This document shows, one piece after another, positions 8,293 through 17,121 of a stretch of 64,000 bases of DNA (the first letter of the stretch is position 1; each line of letters opens with the position of its first letter). The position numbers and the translations under genes were made by a program. Source of the stretch: Bacteroides sp. ET71 (GTDB lineage Bacteria; Bacteroidota; Bacteroidia; Bacteroidales; Bacteroidaceae); assembly GCF_023336905.1 (NCBI RefSeq), contig NZ_JAMBLS010000009.1:1-64000 (forward strand). The letters run 5' to 3'. Below the pieces are notes generated by a model, which saw only the letters and a list, made by a program, of their open reading frames with translations, did no database searches and was not told the DNA's origin.

Positions 8293-10770
8293 ATGAAACA
8301 TAAATACATACTATACAGTTTGTTTGCAGCCGCTTCGCTGACCGTGGCCAGTTGCGACTACAACGAGGACAACTTCCCCGGCTACGATGAACTGGCACAG
8401 CCCACTGACGTAAGGACAGACACCATTACGTTGGTTGCCAGCGACTATAGTGCCATCGCCAACTTGGAAGCCAACCGAGATACGGCATTATATCTAGATC
8501 CTGAAGGAGAAACCTATCTGAAAGCACTAACCGCCGTAGGTACCAACAAATATTTTACCGACGATGCACCCATCGCTACCTACATGCCGCCTTATTTGAA
8601 AACGCTGTATCCCTATTTGGACAATGACTCCAAAGTGACCGTAAACTACAACTACTATCAGGACCTGCCCGACTACGTCAAAGTATTCAACGGTACCACA
8701 GAATACCAGCTAAGCTCGTCGGATTACCGCAGCGTATGGGGCGAGTCAATATCGGCCACCTATCTTACGCCTTCTACCATAAGACAGATACCCAACATCC
8801 TGGCCAATGCAATCAACGAACCGGCCGACGGAACCATGAAACTGGTAAATTACGTATATTCGGAAACCGAACCCAGCACGGGAGGCGGTGAAACCGTTCC
8901 GATGGTTTATCGTAAAGTGGACGAACTGGATGCCACCGGCGGACGATATGTGATTGCAGCCCAAGCTCCGGATGGCACTTATTATCCTTTCGGAAAGCTC
9001 GATGACGAAAGCAGACCTTTCGGATATATGAATCCCGACCCCATCAATGTTACAGACGGCATCATCAGCAACGATGAGGGTGCGGAGCAAGTCATGGAAA
9101 TCAGTAAGACGGACAACGGCTATTCTTTGCTGAACACATGGGGACAATATGTCTACAACAGTGGTAACTATAACAACTTCAACGTCTCCACTTCATTCCC
9201 GTCCAGCGGTGGCGAATGGACCATTACTCCCAACGGAGACGGAACCTTTGCCATCAGCAATGTCACAACCGGCAAGACAGTCAAACTGTATCCTTACCAA
9301 GACAGCTACTCTTTTGCCTGCTATGCCTCTTCGGTATTTGAAGTCGCAACTTACTACAACGAAACGCTGGCAGAGGGACAAGGCGACCTTACTATACAAG
9401 ACATCTCACTGGGCGAAGGCATGAGCTATGCGTGGACCTATGACGATGGCTATAGTTGCATGAAAGCCGGAGCCTTTATCAACGGAGCAAACGTACCTTC
9501 AGAAAGTTGGCTGGTAACCCCAGAAATAGACCTTACCAACGCCAGCAGTCCGGTATTCTCCGCAGATATGGCCTTGAACTTCTTGAAAGGAGCCAACCGT
9601 GCAGACTTCGTATCGGTAATGGTTTCCACAGATTATGTAGATGATGTTACTACGGCAACATGGAAAGAACTGGAACTGCCGACTTGGCCGGAAGGAAACA
9701 ACTGGACTTTCGTCAACTCCGGTGAGGCCGACCTGTCTGCATACAAAGGTGAGAAAATTCACATTGCCTTTAAGTATGTCAGCACCACTGCTACTGCCGC
9801 TACATGGGAAATCAAAAACCTGCTCGTAAAAGAGCCGGGCCAGTCTAACTATTGGGATGTTTGCTTGTTCCAAGAAATGCCCGAAACAGAAGCAATGTCT
9901 GCCACAACTAAGGCAGCTACCCGTTCAGCTTCCGATGTAAATGCTTCGGCAGTTTACCGTTACGATGCAGCCAACGGCGTATGGAGCCAATACACCAACA
10001 GCGATGCTCAAATTGCAGTGGTACAGCCTGCTGACTATGCACAAATGGGCGAAGACTATGTATCAAGCCCCAGCAATATGCTGCCTACCTTCCTTAGCCA
10101 AAAGTATCCGTATGCACAGGCCGATGATGAAGCAGCCGTAATCTACTACAATAGCGACGGCGATATCGTAGCAACAGGATTTACATTCGACGGAGCAACA
10201 TGGACGGAAACGACCGTGGCAGCCCCGGCTGTAACGACATTCAAGAAGATGAATGGCTCATGGATCGAGGTTCTCGTCTATCTCGAATCGAGCTTGCTTG
10301 ATGGTGAAAGCGGCGGTTTTGTAGCCCAAGACGTGGAACTTTCAGGTCTGAATTATGTATGGACTCTGGATGCAAACTACGGATGGAAAGCTTCAGGATA
10401 TGCCAACTCCACAAACAACAAGACAGACAGTTGGCTGGTATCTCCCGAACTGGATTTGACGAAAGGCATCAATCCGCAATTAAGCTTTGACGTGGCCATC
10501 AATTACTTGAACGGCAACGACCGCTCGCAACTGTTCAATGTAGTGGTGCTGACAAACTATAACGGCGATGCTACTACCGCTACGCAAGAAGTGCTTGAAA
10601 TGGAAGGATGGCCTGAAGGTACGTCGTGGTCATTCACAACTATGGGTCCGGTGGACATGAGTGCTTATATTGGAAAGAAGATACGCCTGGCTTTCCACTA
10701 TGTTAGCACCGAAAGCGTAGCACCAACCATTGAAGTAAAGAATATCTCTTTCAAAGAGGTAGACGAATAA
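8293..10770 (+). CDS. Surface lipoprotein with two choice-of-anchor-J modules
   Basis: An 825-residue lipoprotein with lipobox VASC (Cys21) followed by acidic residues (DYNEDN), which in Bacteroides tends to favour surface display. The protein is internally duplicated. An N-terminal DYxxI...YPYLDNDSKV segment (about 50-130) is echoed at about 575-630 by DYAQMG...KYPYAQADDEA. Two beta-sandwich modules resembling choice-of-anchor-J/DUF5017 domains (about 365-515 and 675-825) share SWLVTPEIDLT/SWLVSPELDLT, WPEG and FxYVST motifs. It is probably the ligand-binding partner of the receptor 18 bases upstream. It carries no catalytic motif that I recognise. A terminator follows 16 bases after the stop. 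Confidence 0.8.
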   Translation: MKHKYILYSLFAAASLTVASCDYNEDNFPGYDELAQPTDVRTDTITLVASDYSAIANLEANRDTALYLDPEGETYLKALTAVGTNKYFTDDAPIATYMPPYLKTLYPYLDNDSKVTVNYNYYQDLPDYVKVFNGTTEYQLSSSDYRSVWGESISATYLTPSTIRQIPNILANAINEPADGTMKLVNYVYSETEPSTGGGETVPMVYRKVDELDATGGRYVIAAQAPDGTYYPFGKLDDESRPFGYMNPDPINVTDGIISNDEGAEQVMEISKTDNGYSLLNTWGQYVYNSGNYNNFNVSTSFPSSGGEWTITPNGDGTFAISNVTTGKTVKLYPYQDSYSFACYASSVFEVATYYNETLAEGQGDLTIQDISLGEGMSYAWTYDDGYSCMKAGAFINGANVPSESWLVTPEIDLTNASSPVFSADMALNFLKGANRADFVSVMVSTDYVDDVTTATWKELELPTWPEGNNWTFVNSGEADLSAYKGEKIHIAFKYVSTTATAATWEIKNLLVKEPGQSNYWDVCLFQEMPETEAMSATTKAATRSASDVNASAVYRYDAANGVWSQYTNSDAQIAVVQPADYAQMGEDYVSSPSNMLPTFLSQKYPYAQADDEAAVIYYNSDGDIVATGFTFDGATWTETTVAAPAVTTFKKMNGSWIEVLVYLESSLLDGESGGFVAQDVELSGLNYVWTLDANYGWKASGYANSTNNKTDSWLVSPELDLTKGINPQLSFDVAINYLNGNDRSQLFNVVVLTNYNGDATTATQEVLEMEGWPEGTSWSFTTMGPVDMSAYIGKKIRLAFHYVSTESVAPTIEVKNISFKEVDE

Positions 10771-10786
10771 TACATTTGTTTAATAT

Positions 10787-10828
10787 AAAAAGGAGTTACA
10801 GGATATAAAATCCCATAACTCCTTTTTT
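10787..10828 (+). terminator. Rho-independent terminator between lipoprotein and nuclease genes
   Basis: AAAAAGGAGTTA (10787-10798) pairs with TAACTCCTTTTTT (10816-10828), with an inner GGAT/ATCC stem. The T-run ends 13 bases before the nuclease start codon. Confidence 0.85.
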
Positions 10829-10841
10829 GTCCTTGTATACG

Positions 10842-12164
10842 ATGAAAAGAAACCTACTTATCTTCGTTATTGCAATGTTGGCTGGATTAGCTGGATGCGA
10901 TAACAACAACGAAAATTCCCTTCCCCCTTCGACCGACAATGACCAACCCACCATCAGCGGCTCTACGTTCGATGTAATGGAAGGATATGAGAGTGCCGCC
11001 CAAGGCTTCAACACACTCAAGCCGGAAGGCCTGTCCGACCCTCTGTATATACGAGAAAAAGCATTGGCAGGAGACGCCTATCAATTTGCCGGCACTGACA
11101 AGCAACGCTTGGACGAAATGACGGCAATACCGACAGAAACGGGCGACTGGCAGCCTACGGCCTCTATTGCCGAAGGTAAATGCTACTGGATACGCCACAC
11201 CTCTACTCTGCTCTACACTTACCTGAAACTGCGCATTGCCTACATCGAGGGTAACAACGTGGGCGTGGAATACATCATCGACAGTACGGAGCAACGCGAC
11301 CCCTCAGCCGAGAATACCAACGCCAACCAGCCGTTGGAAGGCTATCCTTTTGTCACAGACCTGTCCATCCCCCATCTTGATGCTGCCAACCAATACGTAG
11401 AGCATACGGTGAATTACAACGATAACGAGATTTTGAACTACGCCCTCGAATGGGTCGAAGACAAACGCCACGCCGCCTGGGTAGCCTTCAGTTTCGATGC
11501 AGAGACCAGCCAGAAGAACGTGAACCGCAGCGACGATGCCTGGATGTCCGACCCCTTCGTCCCTACCAGCCCGGAGGAAAGCGACCACAAGAGTGACGGT
11601 TTCGACAAGGGACATCTCTGTGCCTCGGAAGACCGCGTATACAACCGCACAGCCAACGAGCAGACGTTCTACTACACCAACATCAGCCCGCAGATGAATT
11701 CCTTCAACGGCGGCTACTGGATAACCTTCGAGAAGCTGTTGCAGTCTTGGGCGCGCTCCGGCAACTATGAGCATATCTACGTGGCCAAGGGAGGGACAAT
11801 GAACAACTTGCTCACCGACTTCACCGGTACACAAGAAGCTGCTGACGGACGACTCCCACAGACTGATGCCAACGGCCTGACCCGTCATGGACTGGCCTGT
11901 CCGGCCTACTACTTCATGGCCATCTTGGCACAAGAGGGCAACAATTACCAGGCCATCGGCTTCTTGGTGGAACACAAAGATGACTACGGGTATAGCAACA
12001 ATCACCAGGCACCTGTCGACGTGACACAGGCTCATGCGCTCAGCATCGACGAACTGGAGGAGGAGACGGGACTGGACTTCTTTTGCAACCTGCCGGACAA
12101 CGTGGAAACTGAGGTAGAAGCCAGCTATCAGGGAAATGAATGGCAATGGGTGATTACGGAATAA
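10842..12164 (+). CDS. DNA/RNA non-specific endonuclease, lipoprotein
   Basis: This 440-residue protein starts at the ATG at 10842. A TTG five codons earlier lies inside the terminator and is rejected. The signal peptide ends in lipobox LAGC (Cys19). The C-terminal half is a beta-beta-alpha-metal nuclease of the NUC1 family: D255-KGH-L carries the catalytic His258 (the usual DRGH has Arg, here Lys), and NISPQMN places the Mg-binding Asn at 286, followed by FNGGYW. The enzyme should cut DNA and RNA outside the inner membrane. It lies 71 bases after the lipoprotein gene, immediately behind a terminator, so it is expressed by read-through or from a promoter overlapping the hairpin. No clear TAnnTTTG element is visible there. 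Confidence 0.9.
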   Translation: MKRNLLIFVIAMLAGLAGCDNNNENSLPPSTDNDQPTISGSTFDVMEGYESAAQGFNTLKPEGLSDPLYIREKALAGDAYQFAGTDKQRLDEMTAIPTETGDWQPTASIAEGKCYWIRHTSTLLYTYLKLRIAYIEGNNVGVEYIIDSTEQRDPSAENTNANQPLEGYPFVTDLSIPHLDAANQYVEHTVNYNDNEILNYALEWVEDKRHAAWVAFSFDAETSQKNVNRSDDAWMSDPFVPTSPEESDHKSDGFDKGHLCASEDRVYNRTANEQTFYYTNISPQMNSFNGGYWITFEKLLQSWARSGNYEHIYVAKGGTMNNLLTDFTGTQEAADGRLPQTDANGLTRHGLACPAYYFMAILAQEGNNYQAIGFLVEHKDDYGYSNNHQAPVDVTQAHALSIDELEEETGLDFFCNLPDNVETEVEASYQGNEWQWVITE

Positions 12165-12216
12165 GTACTCCCCCTGAACGCCGGAACACACCATTAACGA
12201 GGAACCACAGATAAAC

Positions 12217-12332
12217 AAGGAACCACAGATAAAACACGGATAAAACAAGATAATCACTGATGCCAAGGGATGATTCCCTCCCTCAAGCTGCCGTGGAAAT
12301 CTGTTTTATCCGTGTTTTATCTGTGGTTCCTT
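12217..12332. terminator. Long perfect inverted repeat between convergent genes
   Basis: AAGGAACCACAGATAAAAC... at 12217-12247 is repeated as its exact reverse complement at 12302-12332 (31 bp, no mismatch, 54-bp loop). A further partial copy, GGAACCACAGATAAAC, lies at 12200-12215. It sits between the ends of the nuclease gene (+) and ettA (-), so a bidirectional terminator is the likely role. The ACAGATAA/TTATCTGTG wording resembles the hairpin at 36724-36832. Confidence 0.75.
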
Positions 12333-12352
12333 ATCTTTTACCGATTCTGCGT

Positions 12353-14047
12353 TTATTCCAACTTACGGTAACGCACCCGCGTCGGCTCTTCACGCCCCAG
12401 GCGTTTCAGCTTATTGGCTTCGTAGTCCGTATAAGAGCCCTCGAAGAAGAACACGTTCGAGTTGCCCTCGAAGGCCAGGATATGGGTACAGATGCGGTCG
12501 AGGAACCAGCGGTCGTGGCTGATGACCACGGCACAACCTGCAAAGTCTTCCAAACCTTCTTCCAACGCACGCAAGGTATTGACGTCAATGTCATTGGTCG
12601 GCTCGTCCAACAAGAGGACGTTGCCTTCTTCCTTCAGCGCCATGGCCAGGTGCAAGCGGTTGCGCTCGCCGCCGGAGAGGACGCCGCATTTCTTTTCCTG
12701 GTCGGCTCCGGAGAAATTGAAACGGGAGAGATAGGCACGGGCATTGATGTCACGTCCACCCATACGGATGAGTTCGTTGCCACCGGAGATGACTTGATAG
12801 ACGGATTTCTCCGGGTCGATGTCCTTGTGCTGTTGGTCGACGTAGGCCAACTTGACGGTTTCGCCCACCTCGAAGTCACCGCTGTCGGGCTGCTCCAAGC
12901 CCATGATAAGGCGGAACAGGGTGGTTTTACCGGCTCCATTGGGGCCGATGACACCCACGATGCCATTGGGCGGAAGGGTAAAGTTGAGGTCGTCGAACAG
13001 CAGTTTGTCACCGTATGCTTTGGCCACATGGCGTGCTTCGATGACCTTGTTGCCCAGGCGCGGGCCGTTGGGGATGAAGATTTCCAGCTTCTCTTCCTTC
13101 TCCTTGACGTCTTCATTCAGCAGTTTATCGTACGAGTTCAGACGGGCCTTACCTTTGGCCTGCCGTGCCTTGGGGGCCATGCGTACCCATTCCAATTCAC
13201 GCTCCAGCGTCTTGCGGCGCTTGCTGGCCACCTTTTCTTCCATCTCCATACGCTTGGTTTTCTGCTCCAGCCAACTGGAGTAATTGCCCTTCCAGGGGAT
13301 GCCTTCGCCACGGTCCAGCTCCAGAATCCATCCGGCCACGTGGTCCAGGAAATAGCGGTCGTGCGTCACGGCGATGACCGTCCCCTCGTATTGCTGCAAA
13401 TGCTGCTCCAACCAATCGATGGATTCAGCGTCCAAGTGGTTCGTCGGCTCGTCCAACAGCAGCACGTCGGGCTTCTGCAAAAGCAGGCGGCATAGAGCCA
13501 CGCGGCGGCGTTCGCCTCCGGACAGGTGCGCCGTCAGTTGGTCTTCGGGCGGACAACGCAGGGCATCCATGGCCCGTTCCAGACGGGAGTCCAGGTTCCA
13601 GGCATCGGTAGCATCAATCTGGTCTTGCAGTTCAGCCTGACGGGCAAAGAGCTGGTTCATCTTGTCCTCGTCCTCATAATACTCGGGCAACCCGAATTTC
13701 TGGTTGATTTCCTCATACTCGGCCAACGTATCCACAATGGGCTGCACACCTTCCATCACCACCTGCTTCACCGTCTTCTCGGGGTCGAGGTACGGCTCTT
13801 GCGGCAGATAGCCCACGCTATACCCCGGCGCAAACACCACTTGCCCCTGGTAAGAGGTATCCAACCCGGCGATGATTTTCATCAATGTCGATTTTCCCGA
13901 CCCGTTCAGACCGATGATGCCAATCTTGGCCCCATAGAAAAAAGAAAGGTAGATGTCCTTCAGCACCTGCTTGTTGTTCTGCTGGATGGTCTTGCTCACG
14001 CCGACCATCGAGAAAATGATTTTCTTGTCGTCCGTTGTAGTTGCCAT
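12353..14047 (-). CDS. ettA: Energy-dependent translational throttle ABC-F ATPase
   Basis: EttA is a ribosome-associated ABC-F ATPase that gates the first elongation steps according to ATP/ADP state. The 564-residue protein has two nucleotide-binding domains: Walker A GLNGSGKST and GPNGAGKTT, signatures LSGGERRRV and LSGGERNR, Walker B ending in DEPTNHLD and DEPTNDID. An Arg-rich linker (YSSWLEQKTKRM, RELEWVRMAPKARQ) lies between them, and there are no membrane segments. The start at 14047 (MATTTDDKK) was chosen because the upstream open frame crosses the promoter at 14093-14100 and has no family similarity. Confidence 0.95.
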   Translation of the reverse strand: MATTTDDKKIIFSMVGVSKTIQQNNKQVLKDIYLSFFYGAKIGIIGLNGSGKSTLMKIIAGLDTSYQGQVVFAPGYSVGYLPQEPYLDPEKTVKQVVMEGVQPIVDTLAEYEEINQKFGLPEYYEDEDKMNQLFARQAELQDQIDATDAWNLDSRLERAMDALRCPPEDQLTAHLSGGERRRVALCRLLLQKPDVLLLDEPTNHLDAESIDWLEQHLQQYEGTVIAVTHDRYFLDHVAGWILELDRGEGIPWKGNYSSWLEQKTKRMEMEEKVASKRRKTLERELEWVRMAPKARQAKGKARLNSYDKLLNEDVKEKEEKLEIFIPNGPRLGNKVIEARHVAKAYGDKLLFDDLNFTLPPNGIVGVIGPNGAGKTTLFRLIMGLEQPDSGDFEVGETVKLAYVDQQHKDIDPEKSVYQVISGGNELIRMGGRDINARAYLSRFNFSGADQEKKCGVLSGGERNRLHLAMALKEEGNVLLLDEPTNDIDVNTLRALEEGLEDFAGCAVVISHDRWFLDRICTHILAFEGNSNVFFFEGSYTDYEANKLKRLGREEPTRVRYRKLE

Positions 14048-14092
14048 AATTCTTGTTTCCTGATTTTGTTTAATGTAAGAATGAATCGGGCA

Positions 14093-14100
14093 CAAACTTA
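14093..14100 (-). promoter_or_regulatory. -7 element of the ettA promoter
   Basis: On the minus strand TAAGTTTG matches TAnnTTTG and lies 45 bases before the ettA start codon. It excludes the longer upstream reading frame as coding. Confidence 0.55.
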
Positions 14101-14190
14101 CGAAAAATTGGCGAGACCAGCAACGAATCCCCCACTTTGTCCCCGCCTCTCCCCCGGGATGAAGGCAGAAGACACGCCGGGCGACCTTAC

Positions 14191-14293
14191 CATCATGTAC
14201 GATGATGCCTATCATCATGTACGATGATCCTACCATCATATACGATGATGCCTGCCATCATATACGATGATGCCTGCCATCATGCATGATGAT
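14191..14293. repeat. Array C1: five 22-bp ATCAT-palindrome units
   Basis: Units CATCATGTACGATGAT and CATCATATACGATGAT start at 14191, 14213, 14234, 14256 and 14278 (period 21-22 bp), spaced by GCCTGC-like linkers. The array lies between the divergent ettA and rhlE promoters, in the 399-bp gap 14048-14446. The same core, read in the sense direction of the next gene, occurs at 60881-60962. Confidence 0.9.
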
Positions 14294-14393
14294 TCCCATC
14301 TGAAACCCGGGAAGAGGACAGGAAACTCCGGGGAAAAGCATACCTAAGACCACGGGAGAAGCCAGGCGGCCAGCCCTTTTGACAGCATACGCC

Positions 14394-14424
14394 TTGCACT
14401 TTCGCGGATTTATATTAACTTTGC
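14394..14424 (+). promoter_or_regulatory. rhlE-type helicase promoter
   Basis: TTG at 14394-14396, 19 bases, then TAACTTTGC at 14416-14424 gives a full Bacteroides promoter. The start codon follows 22 bases later, so the leader is very short. Confidence 0.7.
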
Positions 14425-14446
14425 GCTCAAATTGATAAAGAACCCC

Positions 14447-15694
14447 ATGAAGTTTTCCGAACTGAACCTGAACGACCAGGTGCTCGACGCCCTGGATGCC
14501 ATGCGCTTCGAAGAGTGCACCCCGATACAAGAGAAATCAATCCCCCTGCTGCTGGAAGGACGCGACCTGATAGCCGTGGCACAAACCGGCACCGGCAAGA
14601 CAGCCGCCTACCTGTTGCCCATATTGAACAAATTGTCCGAAGGCGGATACCCGTCTGACGCCATCAACTGCATCGTGATGGCACCCACGCGTGAGCTGGC
14701 ACAGCAAATCGACCAGCAGATGGAAGGCTTTTCCTACTTCATGCCCGTGTCCAGCGTGGCCGTGTATGGCGGCAACGACGGCATCCTGTTCGAACAACAA
14801 AAGAAAGGACTGACGCTGGGCGCCGACGTGGTCATAGCCACCCCCGGCCGACTCATTGCCCACCTCAGCCTGGGCTACGTCGACCTGTCGCACGTGTCGT
14901 TCTTCATCCTCGACGAAGCCGACCGCATGCTGGACATGGGCTTCTACGACGACATCATGCAAATCGTCAGCTACCTGCCCAAAGAACGGCAGACCATCAT
15001 GTTCTCCGCCACCATGCCCGCCAAGATACAGCAGTTGGCACAAAACATCCTGCACGACCCCGCCGAAGTGAAACTGGCCGTCTCCAAGCCCGCCGACAAG
15101 ATTGTACAGGCTGCCTACATCTGCCATGAAGGGCAGAAACTCGGCATCATCCAAAGCCTTTTCGCCGAACAAGTGCCCGAACGCGTCATCATCTTCGCCT
15201 CATCCAAGCTGAAAGTGAAGGAAGTGACCAAAGCACTGAAACGCATGAACCTGAACGTAGGAGAAATGCACAGCGACTTGGAACAGGCCGAACGCGAAGA
15301 CGTGATGTACCGCTTCAAGTCCGGACAAATAAACATACTCGTAGCCACCGACATCGTGGCCCGCGGCATTGACATCGACGACATCCGCCTCGTCATCAAC
15401 TACGACGTACCCCACGACAACGAAGACTACGTGCACCGCATCGGACGTACAGCCCGCGCCAACAACGACGGTGTAGCCCTGACCTTCGTCAACGAACAAG
15501 AACAAGGCAAGTTCCACAACATAGAAAAGTTTCTGGAAAAAGATATCTACAAGATTCCCCTACCCGAAGAACTTGGCCCCGCCCCTGAATACAAACCGGC
15601 CGAACGACGCAAAAGCAACGGTAAGAGCGGGCGACGAAACGGAGGGCGCGGTAACAACAAGGACAGAAGGAGGAACAGAAACAAAAAAGACTAA
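14447..15694 (+). CDS. DEAD-box RNA helicase, RhlE-like
   Basis: This 415-residue ATP-dependent RNA helicase is probably involved in ribosome assembly or RNA turnover. It has the Q motif (EECTPIQEKSIP), motif I AQTGTGKT, motif Ia PTRELAQQ, motif II DEAD in FILDEADRMLDMGF, motif III SAT, ATDIVARGID and motif VI HRIGRTAR. These are followed by a short basic tail rich in Arg, Asn, Gly and Lys. The ATG at 14447 is preferred to one five codons earlier because MKFSELNL is the usual family start and the promoter -7 box is only 22 bases upstream. RhlE is the closest type, but the exact paralogue is not certain. Confidence 0.92.
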   Translation: MKFSELNLNDQVLDALDAMRFEECTPIQEKSIPLLLEGRDLIAVAQTGTGKTAAYLLPILNKLSEGGYPSDAINCIVMAPTRELAQQIDQQMEGFSYFMPVSSVAVYGGNDGILFEQQKKGLTLGADVVIATPGRLIAHLSLGYVDLSHVSFFILDEADRMLDMGFYDDIMQIVSYLPKERQTIMFSATMPAKIQQLAQNILHDPAEVKLAVSKPADKIVQAAYICHEGQKLGIIQSLFAEQVPERVIIFASSKLKVKEVTKALKRMNLNVGEMHSDLEQAEREDVMYRFKSGQINILVATDIVARGIDIDDIRLVINYDVPHDNEDYVHRIGRTARANNDGVALTFVNEQEQGKFHNIEKFLEKDIYKIPLPEELGPAPEYKPAERRKSNGKSGRRNGGRGNNKDRRRNRNKKD

Positions 15695-15709
15695 AGGCCA
15701 TTGCCCCCC

Positions 15710-15781
15710 AATACACTAATTACGCGAACCACGCACTTACATCTTTTAAACAAGAAGTGCGCAATCCGCGTAATTAGTATT
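15710..15781. terminator. Inverted repeat between convergent rhlE-type and ugd genes
   Basis: Arms containing TAATTACGCG...CGCACTT (15710-15738) and AAGTGCG...CGCGTAATTA (15754-15781) pair with few mismatches. The position between two gene ends suggests a bidirectional terminator. A related hairpin lies at 52989-53056. Confidence 0.7.
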
Positions 15782-15801
15782 TTCAGGTGCAGAAAGACCT
15801 G

Positions 15802-17118
15802 TCAAGATTTCCCGATACAATGGTATTCAAACCCTAGCTCTTCCATCTCGGCACCATCGTAAATATTTCGCCCATCCAAGACCAAAGGCCTGCGCATCAG
15901 CTTTTTAACTACAGCCCACGAAGGCAAACGGAACTCCTTCCACTCTGTCACCAAGAGCAACGAATCAGCCTCAAGAGCAGCATCATACAAGTCCTTCGCA
16001 TAATACACATCATCACCCATCCGCCGGCGGCACTCGTTCATTGCTACCGGGTCATATACCCTGATATGACATCCAGCCTCTAGCAAACGCTTCATAAGAA
16101 TCAAAGAAGGAGCTTCGCGCATATCATCCGTTTCCGGTTTGAATGACAATCCCCACATAGCAACGGTTTTTCCTTTCAACTCCTTCCCAAGAAGCTTTTG
16201 CAATTTATCAAACAGCACTCCTTTCTGACGCTCATTCACTTCCTCAACAGCACGCAATACACGCATTTCATACCCATTCTGTTCTGCTGTCTTAATAAGC
16301 GCTTTCACATCTTTAGGAAAACAGGAACCACCATAACCAATGCCTGGATAAAGGAATTTACGACCAATACGGGTATCCGAACCAATACCACTGCGAACCA
16401 TGTTAACATCAGCGCCAACCAACTCGCATAAATTAGCAATATCATTCATAAAACTAATACGAGTAGCCAACATGGAATTTGCAGCATATTTCGTCATCTC
16501 TGCCGAAGGAATATCCATGAATATGACACGAAAGTTATTAAGAAGAAATGGCTTATATAACTTGGTCATCAACTTTCTGGCTCGCTCCGAATCAACCCCG
16601 ACAACCACACGGTCTGGGCTCATAAAATCGTTGATAGCATTGCCTTCCTTCAAAAATTCAGGATTAGAAGCCACATCAAACGGAATATCCACCCCTCTCT
16701 TACCCAACTCTTCAGAAATAGCCATACGCACCTTCTGCGCTGTCCCCACAGGCACTGTGCTTTTTGTCACCACTAATACATATTTCTGTAGGCTTCGCCC
16801 AATGGTATGCGCTACTTGAAGCACATAACTCAGGTCTGCACTTCCATCCTCATCAGGCGGGGTACCAACAGCACTAAACACCACATCCACCTCATTCAAA
16901 CATTCTTCCAATGAAGTAGTAAAACTCAGGCGGCCAGCTTTTGCATTGCGAGAAACCATTTCCTCCAAGCCATTTTCATAAATAGGTATATGGCCTTTTT
17001 GCAAAGCCTCAATCTTCGCCTTATTGGTATCCACGCAAATAACATGTACGCCGATTTCTGCAAAACACGTACCTGTCACCAAGCCAACATATCCTGTGCC
17101 AACTATCGCTATCTTCAT
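15802..17118 (-). CDS. ugd: UDP-glucose 6-dehydrogenase
   Basis: Ugd oxidises UDP-glucose twice with NAD to UDP-glucuronate, a precursor for capsule and surface glycans. The 438-residue protein starts with the NAD-binding GTGYVGLVTG (residues 7-16). The catalytic Cys is in GYGGSCFPKD. The central dimerisation helix and the C-terminal UDP-binding domain (TVAMWGLSFKPETDD) are present and the length is normal. It follows rfbC by 3 bases, so the two are co-transcribed in a small nucleotide-sugar operon outside any visible capsule locus. The genes are AT-richer than the helicase next door. Confidence 0.96.
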   Translation of the reverse strand: MKIAIVGTGYVGLVTGTCFAEIGVHVICVDTNKAKIEALQKGHIPIYENGLEEMVSRNAKAGRLSFTTSLEECLNEVDVVFSAVGTPPDEDGSADLSYVLQVAHTIGRSLQKYVLVVTKSTVPVGTAQKVRMAISEELGKRGVDIPFDVASNPEFLKEGNAINDFMSPDRVVVGVDSERARKLMTKLYKPFLLNNFRVIFMDIPSAEMTKYAANSMLATRISFMNDIANLCELVGADVNMVRSGIGSDTRIGRKFLYPGIGYGGSCFPKDVKALIKTAEQNGYEMRVLRAVEEVNERQKGVLFDKLQKLLGKELKGKTVAMWGLSFKPETDDMREAPSLILMKRLLEAGCHIRVYDPVAMNECRRRMGDDVYYAKDLYDAALEADSLLLVTEWKEFRLPSWAVVKKLMRRPLVLDGRNIYDGAEMEELGFEYHCIGKS

Positions 17119-17121
17119 AGC

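Noticed and set aside
5587-10770. SusC/SusD-type polysaccharide locus
   Set aside because: The downstream lipoprotein has no SusD tetratricopeptide features and no glycan enzyme is near.
14048-14239. N-terminal extension of EttA
   Set aside because: It crosses the promoter and part of array C1 and has no family similarity.
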